From assembly GCF_000238075.1 (NCBI RefSeq), contig NZ_JH414505.1, forward strand, positions 336,863 through 400,862: DNA of 64,000 nt. Reading direction: 5' to 3'. The stretch is from Oribacterium asaccharolyticum ACB7. GTDB taxonomy: Bacteria; Bacillota; Clostridia; Lachnospirales; Lachnospiraceae. Under the pieces are notes generated by a model. The model did no database searches and had not been told where the DNA came from. It saw nothing but the letters and a program-made list of their open reading frames with translations. Numbering within the stretch: position 1 is the stretch's first letter; every line of letters begins with the position of its first letter. This document shows positions 47,824 through 56,143 of this stretch, in pieces. A program made the position numbers and the translations under genes.

Positions 47824-48303
47824 CTAGAGAGAGATCCGCTCATTCATCTCCTGAACGGACTGCTTCATTTTTTCCTTGTATTGTCTAAGCTTCTCTTTTA
47901 AATCCGGATTGGACAACGCCAGCATCTCTATAGCAAGAATGGCTGCATTTTCCGCCCCATTGATGGCAACGGTGGCAACCGGAACGCCTTTCGGCATCTG
48001 TACCGTACTAAGTAACGCATCCATACCGTCCAGGCAGGAGGACTGCACAGGTACCCCGATTACCGGTTTGATAGATAGTCCGGCCAGTACGCCGGCAAGG
48101 TGTGCCGCCTTTCCGGCAAAGGCAATGATAATATCAATCTTATTCTGCTCCATGCTCTCTACGTAATCCAAAACAAGATTCAAAGAACGATGGGCTGAAA
48201 TCACACGGCAGTCATATTCCACGGAAAAATCCTTCAAAACAGCGGCAGACTTTTTTACAATTTCCTCATCGGAAATACTTCCCATAATCAAAGCAACTTT
48301 CAT
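47824..48303 (-). CDS. purE: 5-(carboxyamino)imidazole ribonucleotide mutase
   Basis: PurE forms CAIR. The 159-residue protein from the ATG at 48303 (AAGGAG upstream) has ALIMGSISDEEIV, VISAHRSLNLVLDYVE and IAFAGKAAHLAGVLAGL. The common GSDSD loop reads GSISD and HRTP reads HRSL, so it is a divergent class I-like enzyme. No purK lies in the operon, so it either uses a distant PurK or carboxylates AIR directly with CO2. Confidence 0.94.
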   Translation of the reverse strand: MKVALIMGSISDEEIVKKSAAVLKDFSVEYDCRVISAHRSLNLVLDYVESMEQNKIDIIIAFAGKAAHLAGVLAGLSIKPVIGVPVQSSCLDGMDALLSTVQMPKGVPVATVAINGAENAAILAIEMLALSNPDLKEKLRQYKEKMKQSVQEMNERISL

Positions 48304-48458
48304 ACTTCTCCTTTCAAAAGGGATTAGCGAACACAATTACACGATCACTTTCATAAATAAGATATCTACAGATTCGCATACAGCACCGGTTCAGAGCGAG
48401 CTCCCCCGCGCCTTGCCGGCTAAACTCATCAGGAATAATACTCTTTAGAAACAAGAAA

Positions 48459-48573
48459 AGAACTGTAAAAAGAGGGCTAGGACAGTCCTTTGTACAGGCC
48501 TTCTCGGGAAGGACTCCCGATATTGACCTGTACAGGGGAAAACTGTTCCTTCATTTCCTCTTTTATACAGTTC
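48459..48573. repeat. Nested palindrome between purC and purE
   Basis: Outer arms AACTGTAAAAAGAGG and CCTCTTTTATACAGTT enclose inner arms with CTTTGTACAGGCC and GACCTGTACAGGGG and a central CTCGGGAAGGACTCCCGA hairpin. One outer arm includes the last codons and stop of purC. It may be an intra-operon attenuator or RNA-processing site. 48304-48458 shows no other feature. Confidence 0.65.
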
Positions 48574-49252
48574 CTTTATCTAAATACGAATATATCTTTA
48601 AGGGCTCTACATAGCTGTCTCCGTCAAAAACACGCATATTTCCGCCGGATAGTTCATCGATTAAAATCACTTCTCCATTATGCCGTCCGAATTCCAGCTT
48701 AATGTCGTAGAGCGTCAGCCCCTTCTTTGCCAGATCCTCTTTAATGATTCCGGTAATCTCTTTGGTCTTTTCTTTCAGCTCTTTGTATTCTTCCTTCGTA
48801 AGAATCCCGAGCATATCCAAAGCATCCTCAGAAATCGGCGGGTCGTTTCTTTGATCATCCTTTAAGGTGACTTCTACGAAAGTCCCGGGAAGCACGGTTT
48901 TGTCCTGAATGTATGCCCCGTACCTGCGGATGAAAGAGCCTGTTGCAATAAAGCGGGCAATCACTTCCAGCCCCTTTCCAAAGACCTCACAGGGCAGCAC
49001 GGTCATGGTATTTTCCGCTACGTTTGCATCCACATAATGTGTCTTCACGCCGTTCTTTCTTAAGAGCTCAAAAAAGTACTTACTGCACTTTAAATCCTCT
49101 TTTCCAACCCCCTCGATGGTCAGGGCAACGGCATTTGCCCCCGGATCAAAAACGCCGTTCTCTCCGGTGACATCGTCTTTAAACTTTAAAACCAGATTCC
49201 CGTCTTCCAGTTTAAAAACATCTTTCGTTTTTCCGGTGTAAATCTTCTGCAT
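48563..49252 (-). CDS. purC: Phosphoribosylaminoimidazole-succinocarboxamide synthase
   Basis: SAICAR synthetase joins aspartate to CAIR. The 229-residue protein has KIYTGKTKDVFK, GTGSFIRRYG-like IATGSFIRRYG, DIKLEFGRHNGEVILIDE and SGGNMRVFD. It is the first gene of the operon, with AGGAGG 5 bases before the ATG, and the leader upstream carries a ykkC-type riboswitch and terminator. Confidence 0.97.
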   Translation of the reverse strand: MQKIYTGKTKDVFKLEDGNLVLKFKDDVTGENGVFDPGANAVALTIEGVGKEDLKCSKYFFELLRKNGVKTHYVDANVAENTMTVLPCEVFGKGLEVIARFIATGSFIRRYGAYIQDKTVLPGTFVEVTLKDDQRNDPPISEDALDMLGILTKEEYKELKEKTKEITGIIKEDLAKKGLTLYDIKLEFGRHNGEVILIDELSGGNMRVFDGDSYVEPLKIYSYLDKGTV

Positions 49253-49299
49253 AAATTCCTCCTTAAACTCACTGAAATGGTTCTCCAGAAATAAATGAA

Positions 49300-49420
49300 G
49301 CCTCGGAAGCAGGCTTCAAGTGAAACCTGCCTCCGGGGCTTTTATCCCTAAGGTGTCATACTGCCGTGCAGTATGTGTATCGCTCGGACCAGCTTGACCG
49401 GAACCCTAGATACACTTTCT
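49300..49420 (-). promoter_or_regulatory. ykkC-family riboswitch, probably PRPP-sensing (subtype 2b), with terminator
   Basis: Reading the minus strand from 49420, the leader shows GTGTATC, CTAGGGTTCCG, CTGGTCCGAG, the closing GATACAC, the hairpin ATACTGC-ACG-GCAGTAT with the conserved ACGG, and GGGATAAAAGCCC. These are the conserved blocks of ykkC RNAs in order. A terminator-like stem (49300-49339, 14 pairs with one mismatch) overlaps the aptamer's 3' end and ends in a weak T-rich run. ykkC subtypes bind guanidine, ppGpp or PRPP. Location before purC makes PRPP by far the most likely. The subtype is inferred from context, not from diagnostic bases. Confidence 0.85.
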
Positions 49421-49461
49421 CTCGTGATTTATTCGTGGGAATTAGTTCGAATTACGCCACC

Positions 49462-49490
49462 ATCAAACATCATGTCCAGCTTTTTGTCAA
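49462..49490 (-). promoter_or_regulatory. Promoter of the pur operon
   Basis: Minus strand: perfect TTGACA (49485-49490), a 17-base spacer and TTTGAT (49462-49467), about 45 bases before the riboswitch. Confidence 0.65.
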
Positions 49491-49516
49491 GGGGTTTTCT
49501 GAAAACTTTGCCTACA

Positions 49517-49909
49517 TTATTTTTCTTTGGATTTTTTAGCAGCATCTAAATATGCGATCATCCTATTAGTTAAGTCCTGAGCTTCACTATCGCTTAATTC
49601 ATTTTCAGATAAGTATTTGTGAAGATGAGTAAATTCTTGTTTTAAATATATTTCTTCATTTAATTTTTTATTTAATTTTTTATTTAATTTTTTATTTATA
49701 TTCTTAAAATCATGAGTTTGAGTCAAATCCGCTAATATATTTTTAGAATTGTGTTGTTTCATATCAATTGTTACAGCAACATATAAAAAATAGCTCCAAA
49801 CAATTAACTTATCTTCATCTTCGACTGTAGGATAAAGTTCAGAAAATCTATATGGTATCTTTTCTAGCTCCTTTTCCATTTGTATATCCAACAAAAGTTT
49901 ATTCTCCAA
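49517..49909 (-). CDS. C-terminal part of a frameshifted unknown protein
   Basis: This 130-residue frame is AT-rich, with a KKLNKKLNKKLN micro-repeat. It has no recognised domain. It overlaps the 3' end of the next gene in another frame, and its frame continues upstream to an A-run at 49958-49964 as KKFIKSLINFYDVHTCIGLE. That stretch reads more like normal protein than the other frame. I think it is the C-terminus of the 49864-51477 product, separated by a one-base frameshift, rather than an independent gene. Confidence 0.5.
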   Translation of the reverse strand: MENKLLLDIQMEKELEKIPYRFSELYPTVEDEDKLIVWSYFLYVAVTIDMKQHNSKNILADLTQTHDFKNINKKLNKKLNKKLNEEIYLKQEFTHLHKYLSENELSDSEAQDLTNRMIAYLDAAKKSKEK

Positions 49910-51477
49910 ACCAATACAAGTATGAACATCATAAAAGTTAATGAGACTTTTGATGAATTTTTTTCTGTAATAACCCCGTCAATTTGCTCTATTTCAGCTT
50001 CATTAATACGATTTTTAATTATATAATACATAAAAAAATGAATGGACATACAATGTAATAAATTATATCGACAAACTTTATCTATTTTTTCCTCTGGAAA
50101 CCATCCTTGTATTACTAATTTAGTTAGGCCATTTAAAATATATCCAACACAAATATAAAAATTTCTTTCTACTATAGAATCGTAATAAGAGTCTTTTTTT
50201 TCCTCTGAGACATTAATTTTCATTTTATAAAATAATTCATCTCCATATATATTTAAATTATCAGTAATTAATTTCTGCCAATATTCAAAATCAAAATAGT
50301 ATAGCTTTCGACTTTGCTCTGTTACATAGTTTCCCAATATTTTTGCTAGAAAATTGATTCTTTCCTGCAAAATATCATGCCTATGTTTTACGAATAAATT
50401 TATATATAAAACATTTCTAGAGAAAAAATCAAACCAATGATAAAAATTAACATTCAAGTTATTTTTCTTTAAAGTACGATACTTAGGCGGATTATATTTA
50501 TCATGAGCGTATTCCCCAAAACTCTCTATAAATGTTTGTTTTGTGATTTCAGCATCTATTGAACACAAGGCAAAGTACCAAGAATCATAAACTTTATCAA
50601 TTAAATCTATTGGTTGATTTATATATTCTTTCTTTTCTTCTTCTACTTTCTTCTCAATCCATTCTCTTGCTTTTCTATAAACATCATTCACAAACAATAA
50701 TCCTCTTAATTTGCAAGATTGAGATTCACCTTGTAGTAAAGATAATGCCATACTCTCAGTATAGGAATTAATCTTATCAATTTTTTTATTATGGAGAAGA
50801 AATGTAAAAATTTTCCAAAAAATCATAGAACACTGTTCAAATTCCTTTGTTGTTTGTGATGATGCAATAGATTTCCAATGTTCTACAAACTGTCCAGCAA
50901 TCTCTACACCTTTTTTTATTTCTTCTGTATCTTCTATGTTTTCTTTAACTTCTTTCTCTTCTTTAACCTTTGTATCTTCTATAATTTTAAATTCACTATT
51001 AATATACTCTTTAATATTGTCTTCAACATATTCTTTCCCTTTAAAAACTTCATATATCTCTTCTATAGAAACAACTATAAGAATCAAAGAAGATATAAAT
51101 ATAGAAAATAAAAAATTATATAACAAAAACACATAGCCTATGAGGCTAAGTACCAATAATATAAACTCTGCATAAATTATGTTTTTATGAGTTAAAGGAC
51201 GTGGTTTTATCTCTAAAAAATAATAGCTAACCGAAACCCCCATATACTGATCTGACAAGACACCTGAAAGAATACCAATAATGCTGAGCATTAATGTGGC
51301 GATGGTAGCTTGTATTTGTATTAATGCTAAAGAAAATTCGCTAATGTTCTCCATTTTAATGAGTATAGGCAGTTTGAACCTAATCCCGATGTCAAATATT
51401 ACACCTAAGATAGGAATAGCTACTATAGCAACAATAAGGGGCCGAAGATATTTTATATTATTTTTCTTGCAATTCAT
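49864..51477 (-). CDS. Unknown AT-rich membrane protein, probably frameshifted near its 3' end
   Basis: This 537-residue protein has four or five N-terminal membrane helices (LRPLIVAIVAIPILGVIF, LALIQIQATIATLMLSIIGI, IIYAEFILLVLSLIGYVFLL and FSIFISSLILIVVSI), then a long soluble region rich in Lys, Glu, Ile, Tyr and Asn with a Glu/Lys stretch near 165-190. I recognise no family. Base composition is visibly lower in GC than the neighbouring pur genes, which suggests transfer. A AAA AAT (a classic -1 slippery heptamer) lies at the frame switch near 49958-49964. A -1 shift would extend the protein into 49517-49909 for a total of about 650 residues. It may be programmed, phase-variable, broken or a sequencing error. 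Confidence 0.55.
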   Translation of the reverse strand: MNCKKNNIKYLRPLIVAIVAIPILGVIFDIGIRFKLPILIKMENISEFSLALIQIQATIATLMLSIIGILSGVLSDQYMGVSVSYYFLEIKPRPLTHKNIIYAEFILLVLSLIGYVFLLYNFLFSIFISSLILIVVSIEEIYEVFKGKEYVEDNIKEYINSEFKIIEDTKVKEEKEVKENIEDTEEIKKGVEIAGQFVEHWKSIASSQTTKEFEQCSMIFWKIFTFLLHNKKIDKINSYTESMALSLLQGESQSCKLRGLLFVNDVYRKAREWIEKKVEEEKKEYINQPIDLIDKVYDSWYFALCSIDAEITKQTFIESFGEYAHDKYNPPKYRTLKKNNLNVNFYHWFDFFSRNVLYINLFVKHRHDILQERINFLAKILGNYVTEQSRKLYYFDFEYWQKLITDNLNIYGDELFYKMKINVSEEKKDSYYDSIVERNFYICVGYILNGLTKLVIQGWFPEEKIDKVCRYNLLHCMSIHFFMYYIIKNRINEAEIEQIDGVITEKNSSKVSLTFMMFILVLVWRINFCWIYKWKRS

Positions 51478-51525
51478 GGATAATCCTCCTTGATTTTTTT
51501 CTTTACCATTCGCTATATTCTTTAT

Positions 51526-52740
51526 TTAGTATTCCTCACTCAGCAAAAAATCCGCCATATGAACAATCTTAACCCCATTAACATTTCCCCCTGCCAAGTC
51601 ATCCAGAGTCACTATGTACTTGGGGTAATGGTCCTTAAGTTCCAAAAGATTGGCCAGTTCTCGATCCGAATCCTCCGGCAAGTTGCGACAAACCTGCACA
51701 TACATTTGCTCATCTCGACGAACTGCTACAAAGTCTATCTCCTTTGTCTCTTTTTTTCCTATATAGACATCATATCCTCTTCTTCTAAGCTCAAAATATA
51801 CTAAGTTTTCCAACATGGAAGCAATAGACTTAGGATTGAAGCCCATAATAGAGTATTTGAGAGAAGGATCTGCCAGATAAAACTTTTCCTGTGTTTTTAG
51901 CACAGACTTTCCCTGTAAGTCATATCTTGGACAACGGTAGATCACGAAGGCTTTTTCCAAATAGCTTAAGTAGTTATATATAGATTCAATGGATAAGGAG
52001 CGCCCTTCACTTTTTAAAAACTTTGCGATGGCGTTGGCGGAAAAGGTTTTCCCCACATTTTCCACCACAAATTTGACAACACGATGAAACAAATCCAGGT
52101 TTTGAATATTGTATCTTCTTGTAATATCACTATTAACCACGGAGTTATATATGCCTTCAACAATCTGATATGCAGAACTTTCGTCAAAGTTGCTTCGAGC
52201 AACAATCGGAAAACCGCCCATGCGAATATACTCTAATAAAAGATCTTTTTTAGAATGGGAGTCTCCCTGCTTAAAACGCAAATATTCAGAAAAAGACAGG
52301 GTGTATACAGGAATCATAATATAACGTCCTGTTAAATAGCTGGAAATTTCGCCGGACATCAGTTTTGAATTTGAGCCGGTAACATAAATATCTGTATTCT
52401 CCTCCTCCAAAAGGCTGTTTATAGCCTTTTCCCATCCGCTCACTTCCTGCACCTCATCCAGCAGAAGATAATAACGTTCATTATCTTTCATCTGCATTTT
52501 GATTCCTAGGTACATTTCCTTACTGCTCATATTCTCTTCCAGTGCTTCCGAAGTATAGCGAAAGCTAAGGATATGATCTGTCGAAATTCCACTTTCCAGA
52601 AGCTCTTCCTTTAGCATTTCTAAGATGGTGGATTTCCCACAACGCCGAATTCCTGCCAAAATCTTTACCAAGGGAGTATCTCGATATTTGCCCAGCTCCT
52701 GTAAATATTGAGGGCGTTCAATTCTATTTTGTTTTTCCAT
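51526..52740 (-). CDS. AAA ATPase with DUF4143 domain, copy 2
   Basis: This 404-residue paralogue of the 28486-29700 protein shares the same motifs: GIRRCGKST, YYLLLDEVQEV, TGSNSKLMSGEIS, FSANAIAKFLKSEGRSLS and KEIDFVAVRRDEQMYVQV. I use the ATG at 52740 because it matches the start of copy 1 and has GGAG upstream, whereas an in-frame ATG at 52830 adds 30 residues with no counterpart. An extended -10 (TGATATAAT) lies at 52854-52859. It is next to the unknown frameshifted membrane protein, 48 bases away in the same direction, so the two may form one accessory unit. Confidence 0.85.
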   Translation of the reverse strand: MEKQNRIERPQYLQELGKYRDTPLVKILAGIRRCGKSTILEMLKEELLESGISTDHILSFRYTSEALEENMSSKEMYLGIKMQMKDNERYYLLLDEVQEVSGWEKAINSLLEEENTDIYVTGSNSKLMSGEISSYLTGRYIMIPVYTLSFSEYLRFKQGDSHSKKDLLLEYIRMGGFPIVARSNFDESSAYQIVEGIYNSVVNSDITRRYNIQNLDLFHRVVKFVVENVGKTFSANAIAKFLKSEGRSLSIESIYNYLSYLEKAFVIYRCPRYDLQGKSVLKTQEKFYLADPSLKYSIMGFNPKSIASMLENLVYFELRRRGYDVYIGKKETKEIDFVAVRRDEQMYVQVCRNLPEDSDRELANLLELKDHYPKYIVTLDDLAGGNVNGVKIVHMADFLLSEEY

Positions 52741-52853
52741 ACTATCCTTAACTCCTTTGTTTACTTTATTTACCCATACTTTTTCTAAACTATTCCTATG
52801 CAATTCTTTCAACTTGGGTTTTTCTATCATTTTCCTTTATTCTATCATTTCGT

Positions 52854-52859
52854 ATTATA
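52854..52859 (-). promoter_or_regulatory. Extended -10 box before DUF4143 copy 2
   Basis: TGATATAAT on the minus strand, with no good -35 (GAAGTT at 17 bases). Confidence 0.4.
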
Positions 52860-52954
52860 TCACAGGCACATGGAAAAACTTCCATAAATTATAGATTATT
52901 TACTTATCTATACGGAAAAACTTTCTAATTACTAAAAGTTTATCTCCGAATAGC

Positions 52955-52983
52955 AAAAAGAGACAGCCTAAACTGTCTCTTTT
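52955..52983 (-). terminator. Terminator after the symporter gene
   Basis: A perfect stem AAAGAGACAG/CTGTCTCTTT with a 6-base loop is followed by Ts on the minus strand. It is symmetric enough to work both ways. It lies in the 386-base gap 52741-53127, where I see nothing else beyond the DUF4143 promoter region. Confidence 0.8.
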
Positions 52984-53127
52984 CCATATACTTCGCTATC
53001 ACTATTACATCATACTTTCTAGCATTTTCCCCATATCCATAGATAGATTTTTTATTTTCTATCATGGTTCATAGGATTCTTTAGATACTTTTTCTTGCCT
53101 CAAACACGCATCCAAAGTACAGAGCCC

Positions 53128-54348
53128 TTACAGTACAGACTCCAACTTCTGGGGATGAATCCCGTGCTTCTCTGCATATCCGGTAAGAATCAGTGCCAAT
53201 GCACCATCTCCGGTTACGTTACAAGCGGTTCCGAAGGAATCCTGCAATGCGAAGATGGTCAGCATCAAAGCGGTTCCGGTCTCATCAAAGCCAAGCACAC
53301 CGGTGATCAGTCCCAAGGAAGCCATAACGGTTCCACCGGGAACGCCGGGAGCGCCGATTGCGAATACGCCCAGTAAGAGGCAGAAAAGAATCATCTTCTC
53401 TACGGAAGGGAACTCATTGTAGAGCATCTTAGATACCGCCATAACGAAGAAGGTCTCTGTCATAACGGATCCGCAAAGGTGGATGTTGGCAAAAAGAGGA
53501 ATTCCGAAGTCCACCATATCCTCACGGATGGTTGGCTCAGACTTTCTTGCACACTCTAAAGCTACGGAAAGGGTTGCTGCAGAAGACATGGTTCCTACCG
53601 CTGTCATATATGCAGGACCATAGTGCTTTATAATGTTCATGGGGTTCTTCTTGGAATACGCTCCTGCAACGGAGTAAAGAAGAGTCAGCCAAATGTAGTG
53701 TCCAATCATTACGATAATGATGATGATTAAGAAGATTGGTAACTGCTTGGTAATGGTTCCTTCGTAAGCCAGAGTACAAAAGGTAGTACCGATTAAAATA
53801 GGTAATACCGGAATAACGAACTTGGTTACGATGGATAAAACGATACTCTGGAACTCTTCCAATGCCTGGGTGATAATCTTGGAATTATTCCAAGCTGCTG
53901 CCAAACCTAACAATACAGAAAGGAAGAGAGCAGACATTACCGGCATAATCTGAGGAATAGACAACTGGAATACTACCTCAGGAAGCTCCTTTAAACCATC
54001 CACATCAGGGTTGATGTTTAAGTGTGGTAAGATGGTGTATCCGGAAAATGTGGCAAAAAATGCCGCTCCAATAGAGGATACATAAGCAAGGAATAAAGCT
54101 ACCATCAGCATACGGGAAGCATTGTTTCCCAGTCTTGTGATGGAGGGAGCAATAAATCCAATGATAATCAGTGGTACACAGAAGCTGATAAACTGTGCCG
54201 CAATATACTTTACGGTTACCACAATGTTTAAGATGGCATGAGATACGGCATTCTCCATTCCGCTTAAAGCCAAGCCCATACCGATGCCCACAGCCAATGC
54301 CACCAAAAGCTTAAAGGGCAGACTATGAATAAATCCTTGTTTTTCCAT
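53128..54348 (-). CDS. Dicarboxylate/amino acid:cation symporter (DAACS family)
   Basis: This 406-residue sodium or proton symporter has about eight helices and two re-entrant loops. It includes VPLIIIGFIAPSI, TMSSAATLSVALECA (the serine-rich loop) and GAPGVPGGTVMASLGLI followed by the binding-site helix ALQDSFGTACNVTGDGALAL. The ATG at 54348 has AAGGAG upstream. A start at 54537 would add 63 residues without membrane character. It follows the cysteine desulfidase-like gene and probably imports the amino acid that enzyme uses (serine, cysteine or a dicarboxylate), by inference. Confidence 0.9.
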   Translation of the reverse strand: MEKQGFIHSLPFKLLVALAVGIGMGLALSGMENAVSHAILNIVVTVKYIAAQFISFCVPLIIIGFIAPSITRLGNNASRMLMVALFLAYVSSIGAAFFATFSGYTILPHLNINPDVDGLKELPEVVFQLSIPQIMPVMSALFLSVLLGLAAAWNNSKIITQALEEFQSIVLSIVTKFVIPVLPILIGTTFCTLAYEGTITKQLPIFLIIIIIVMIGHYIWLTLLYSVAGAYSKKNPMNIIKHYGPAYMTAVGTMSSAATLSVALECARKSEPTIREDMVDFGIPLFANIHLCGSVMTETFFVMAVSKMLYNEFPSVEKMILFCLLLGVFAIGAPGVPGGTVMASLGLITGVLGFDETGTALMLTIFALQDSFGTACNVTGDGALALILTGYAEKHGIHPQKLESVL

Positions 54349-54552
54349 ACTTTTTCTCCTTCTTGTAAAAAAGTAGTCGTAAAATGTCAAGCTTAGATAT
54401 GATAGAATTTCATACATGATATAGATACGACTTCCTACAAAAGAGGCTGATGCCTCCATTTTCTCTATCGTTACATTCTGAAAGCATCCCTTATTCCCGA
54501 ATGAAAAAGTGTTATTCCCTCTACCTTGCTTCATCACTCTACAAAATGGGAT

Positions 54553-55851
54553 TTACAGACAGGTATCTACATCTACCTGGTCGGTCATAACCTTCAAAAT
54601 CTCTCTGTCCGTGGACTGCATACCCACCTTTCCGATATAGCCCATGTTCTTAATGGTCTTTTCCACGTCTTCTTCCACGATACCCTCTCCCCCATGGAAG
54701 CCCTGATCCTTCATGCTCATGTGGTGAGCCAAAATTGCGGCATGGACGGAGGAAGCAATCTTTGCCGCACAGCTGGGCTTTGCTCCATCACAAACGATTC
54801 CGCCAACATTTCCCAAAGTATTACTGATGGTACGACCAATCTTCTGATAATTTCCCCCGCAGAGATAGGTAATGCCGGCCCCTGCGCCGCAGGAAGCACT
54901 TACCGCTCCGCAGAAGGCGGAAAGAGCACCGATATAGTGTTTAATGTAGATAGATACCAGATTGCTGACAATCAAGGCTCTGTACATCTTCTCCTCGGAA
55001 ATGGAAAGGGATTTGGCATACTCCACTACGGGCATACTGACGGTAATACCCTGATTTCCGGAACCGGAGTTAATCACCACAGGAAGAGGACAACCACTCA
55101 TTCTGGCATCAGATCCTGCTGCCGCTCTTGCACAGGCACAGGCCCGTACATCTGAGCCCCAGGTTTCCAAAATGGTCTTTCCTACACTGGCGCCCCAGGC
55201 ATTATCCAAACCTTCCTGAGAAATCGCCAGGTTCATCTCCACCTGCCTTTGTAAGGAAGGCTTCACCAAGGATAAGTCCACTTCATTGGCATAGTCTAAA
55301 ATTCCCTGAAGAGACATAAGACTTCTGTCTCCACCTGCGGAAATCACATCCTGCTTATCCTCATGCCCTTCTTTATAAAGAACTTCCCCATCCTTTTCCA
55401 TGTAAATGATGTTACTGTGCTGGTTGGCAATCTCCAGCTTTACCTTATGGTTCTCGGACAGAAGCTCTACCGCAATGTAAAGCTTAGGGCCATCCTCCTG
55501 AAAACTCACCTTGCAAAATCCGGTATCCACCAGCTTTCTGCACTGCTCTCTATCCTCATCCGATACAGTGGATAAAACCTCCAGCTTTAAGTCGGAATCC
55601 CCTCCGAGAACACCGAGAATAGCCGCTGCCTGCATCCCCTTCTGTCCGCCGGAGTTGGGAACGGTAACCGCCTTTACGTTCTTAATGATATTTCCGGAGC
55701 AGCAAAGCTTTATCTCCTTTACCTCTTCGCCCAAAAGCTTTCTGGCTGCGGCAGCCGCATAAGCAATGGCAATAGGCTCTGTACAGCCCATGGCCGGAAC
55801 CAGCTCATTCAGCAGAATTTCCGTATAATTGTTCATCAAGCTCTCTTCCAC
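54553..55851 (-). CDS. L-cysteine desulfidase/serine dehydratase-like protein (UPF0597, CyuA-like)
   Basis: Members of the UPF0597/CyuA group degrade cysteine to pyruvate, ammonia and sulfide using an iron-sulfur cluster. The protein shows ELVPAMGCTEPIAIAYAAA, VPNSGGQKGMQAAAILG, AISQEGLDNAWGASVG, SDARMSGCPLPVVINSGSGN (exactly the family core) and GGIVCDGAKPSCAAKIASS, with conserved Cys residues as cluster ligands. I choose the GTG at 55851 (AGGAGG 8 bases upstream), though an ATG at 55836 is possible. The 290-base region upstream holds a hairpin with TCTCAGGA and TCCTGAAGAGA in the leader. Confidence 0.88.
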   Translation of the reverse strand: MEESLMNNYTEILLNELVPAMGCTEPIAIAYAAAAARKLLGEEVKEIKLCCSGNIIKNVKAVTVPNSGGQKGMQAAAILGVLGGDSDLKLEVLSTVSDEDREQCRKLVDTGFCKVSFQEDGPKLYIAVELLSENHKVKLEIANQHSNIIYMEKDGEVLYKEGHEDKQDVISAGGDRSLMSLQGILDYANEVDLSLVKPSLQRQVEMNLAISQEGLDNAWGASVGKTILETWGSDVRACACARAAAGSDARMSGCPLPVVINSGSGNQGITVSMPVVEYAKSLSISEEKMYRALIVSNLVSIYIKHYIGALSAFCGAVSASCGAGAGITYLCGGNYQKIGRTISNTLGNVGGIVCDGAKPSCAAKIASSVHAAILAHHMSMKDQGFHGGEGIVEEDVEKTIKNMGYIGKVGMQSTDREILKVMTDQVDVDTCL

Positions 55852-56103
55852 CAATCATCCCTCCTAAAACATTTTTCTAAAAATATTTATATTTCCTTCT
55901 ATAGAAATACCGTTAACATCTCTTCAGGAAAGAAATCCTGAGATTTTCCCCTATGCAAGTATCGATACTCCGTATTTTTCCTTTAAACTACTATAATCAT
56001 ATCAGTAATACGATTAAAAAGCACTAGAGAGATTTTGATGATTTTTTAACATTATTTTTGTGCTATTTGCATAGCAGTTTTTAAAATATTACAAATTTTT
56101 TAT

Positions 56104-56140
56104 GCAGTATAAGGCTGTAATAGGGGCAATCCGAGCCCGA
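56104..56140. repeat. Half copy of the palindromic element
   Basis: GCAGTATAAGGCTGTAAT followed by GGGGCAATCCGAGCCC resembles the left arm and core start of the element at 62075-62105. No right arm is seen. Confidence 0.4.
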
Positions 56141-56143
56141 ACC

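Noticed and set aside
49328..49420. Guanidine-I riboswitch
   Set aside because: The ykkC blocks alone would allow it, but guanidine-I RNAs precede transporters or carboxylases, whereas this one precedes purC. It stays possible until the subtype is tested.
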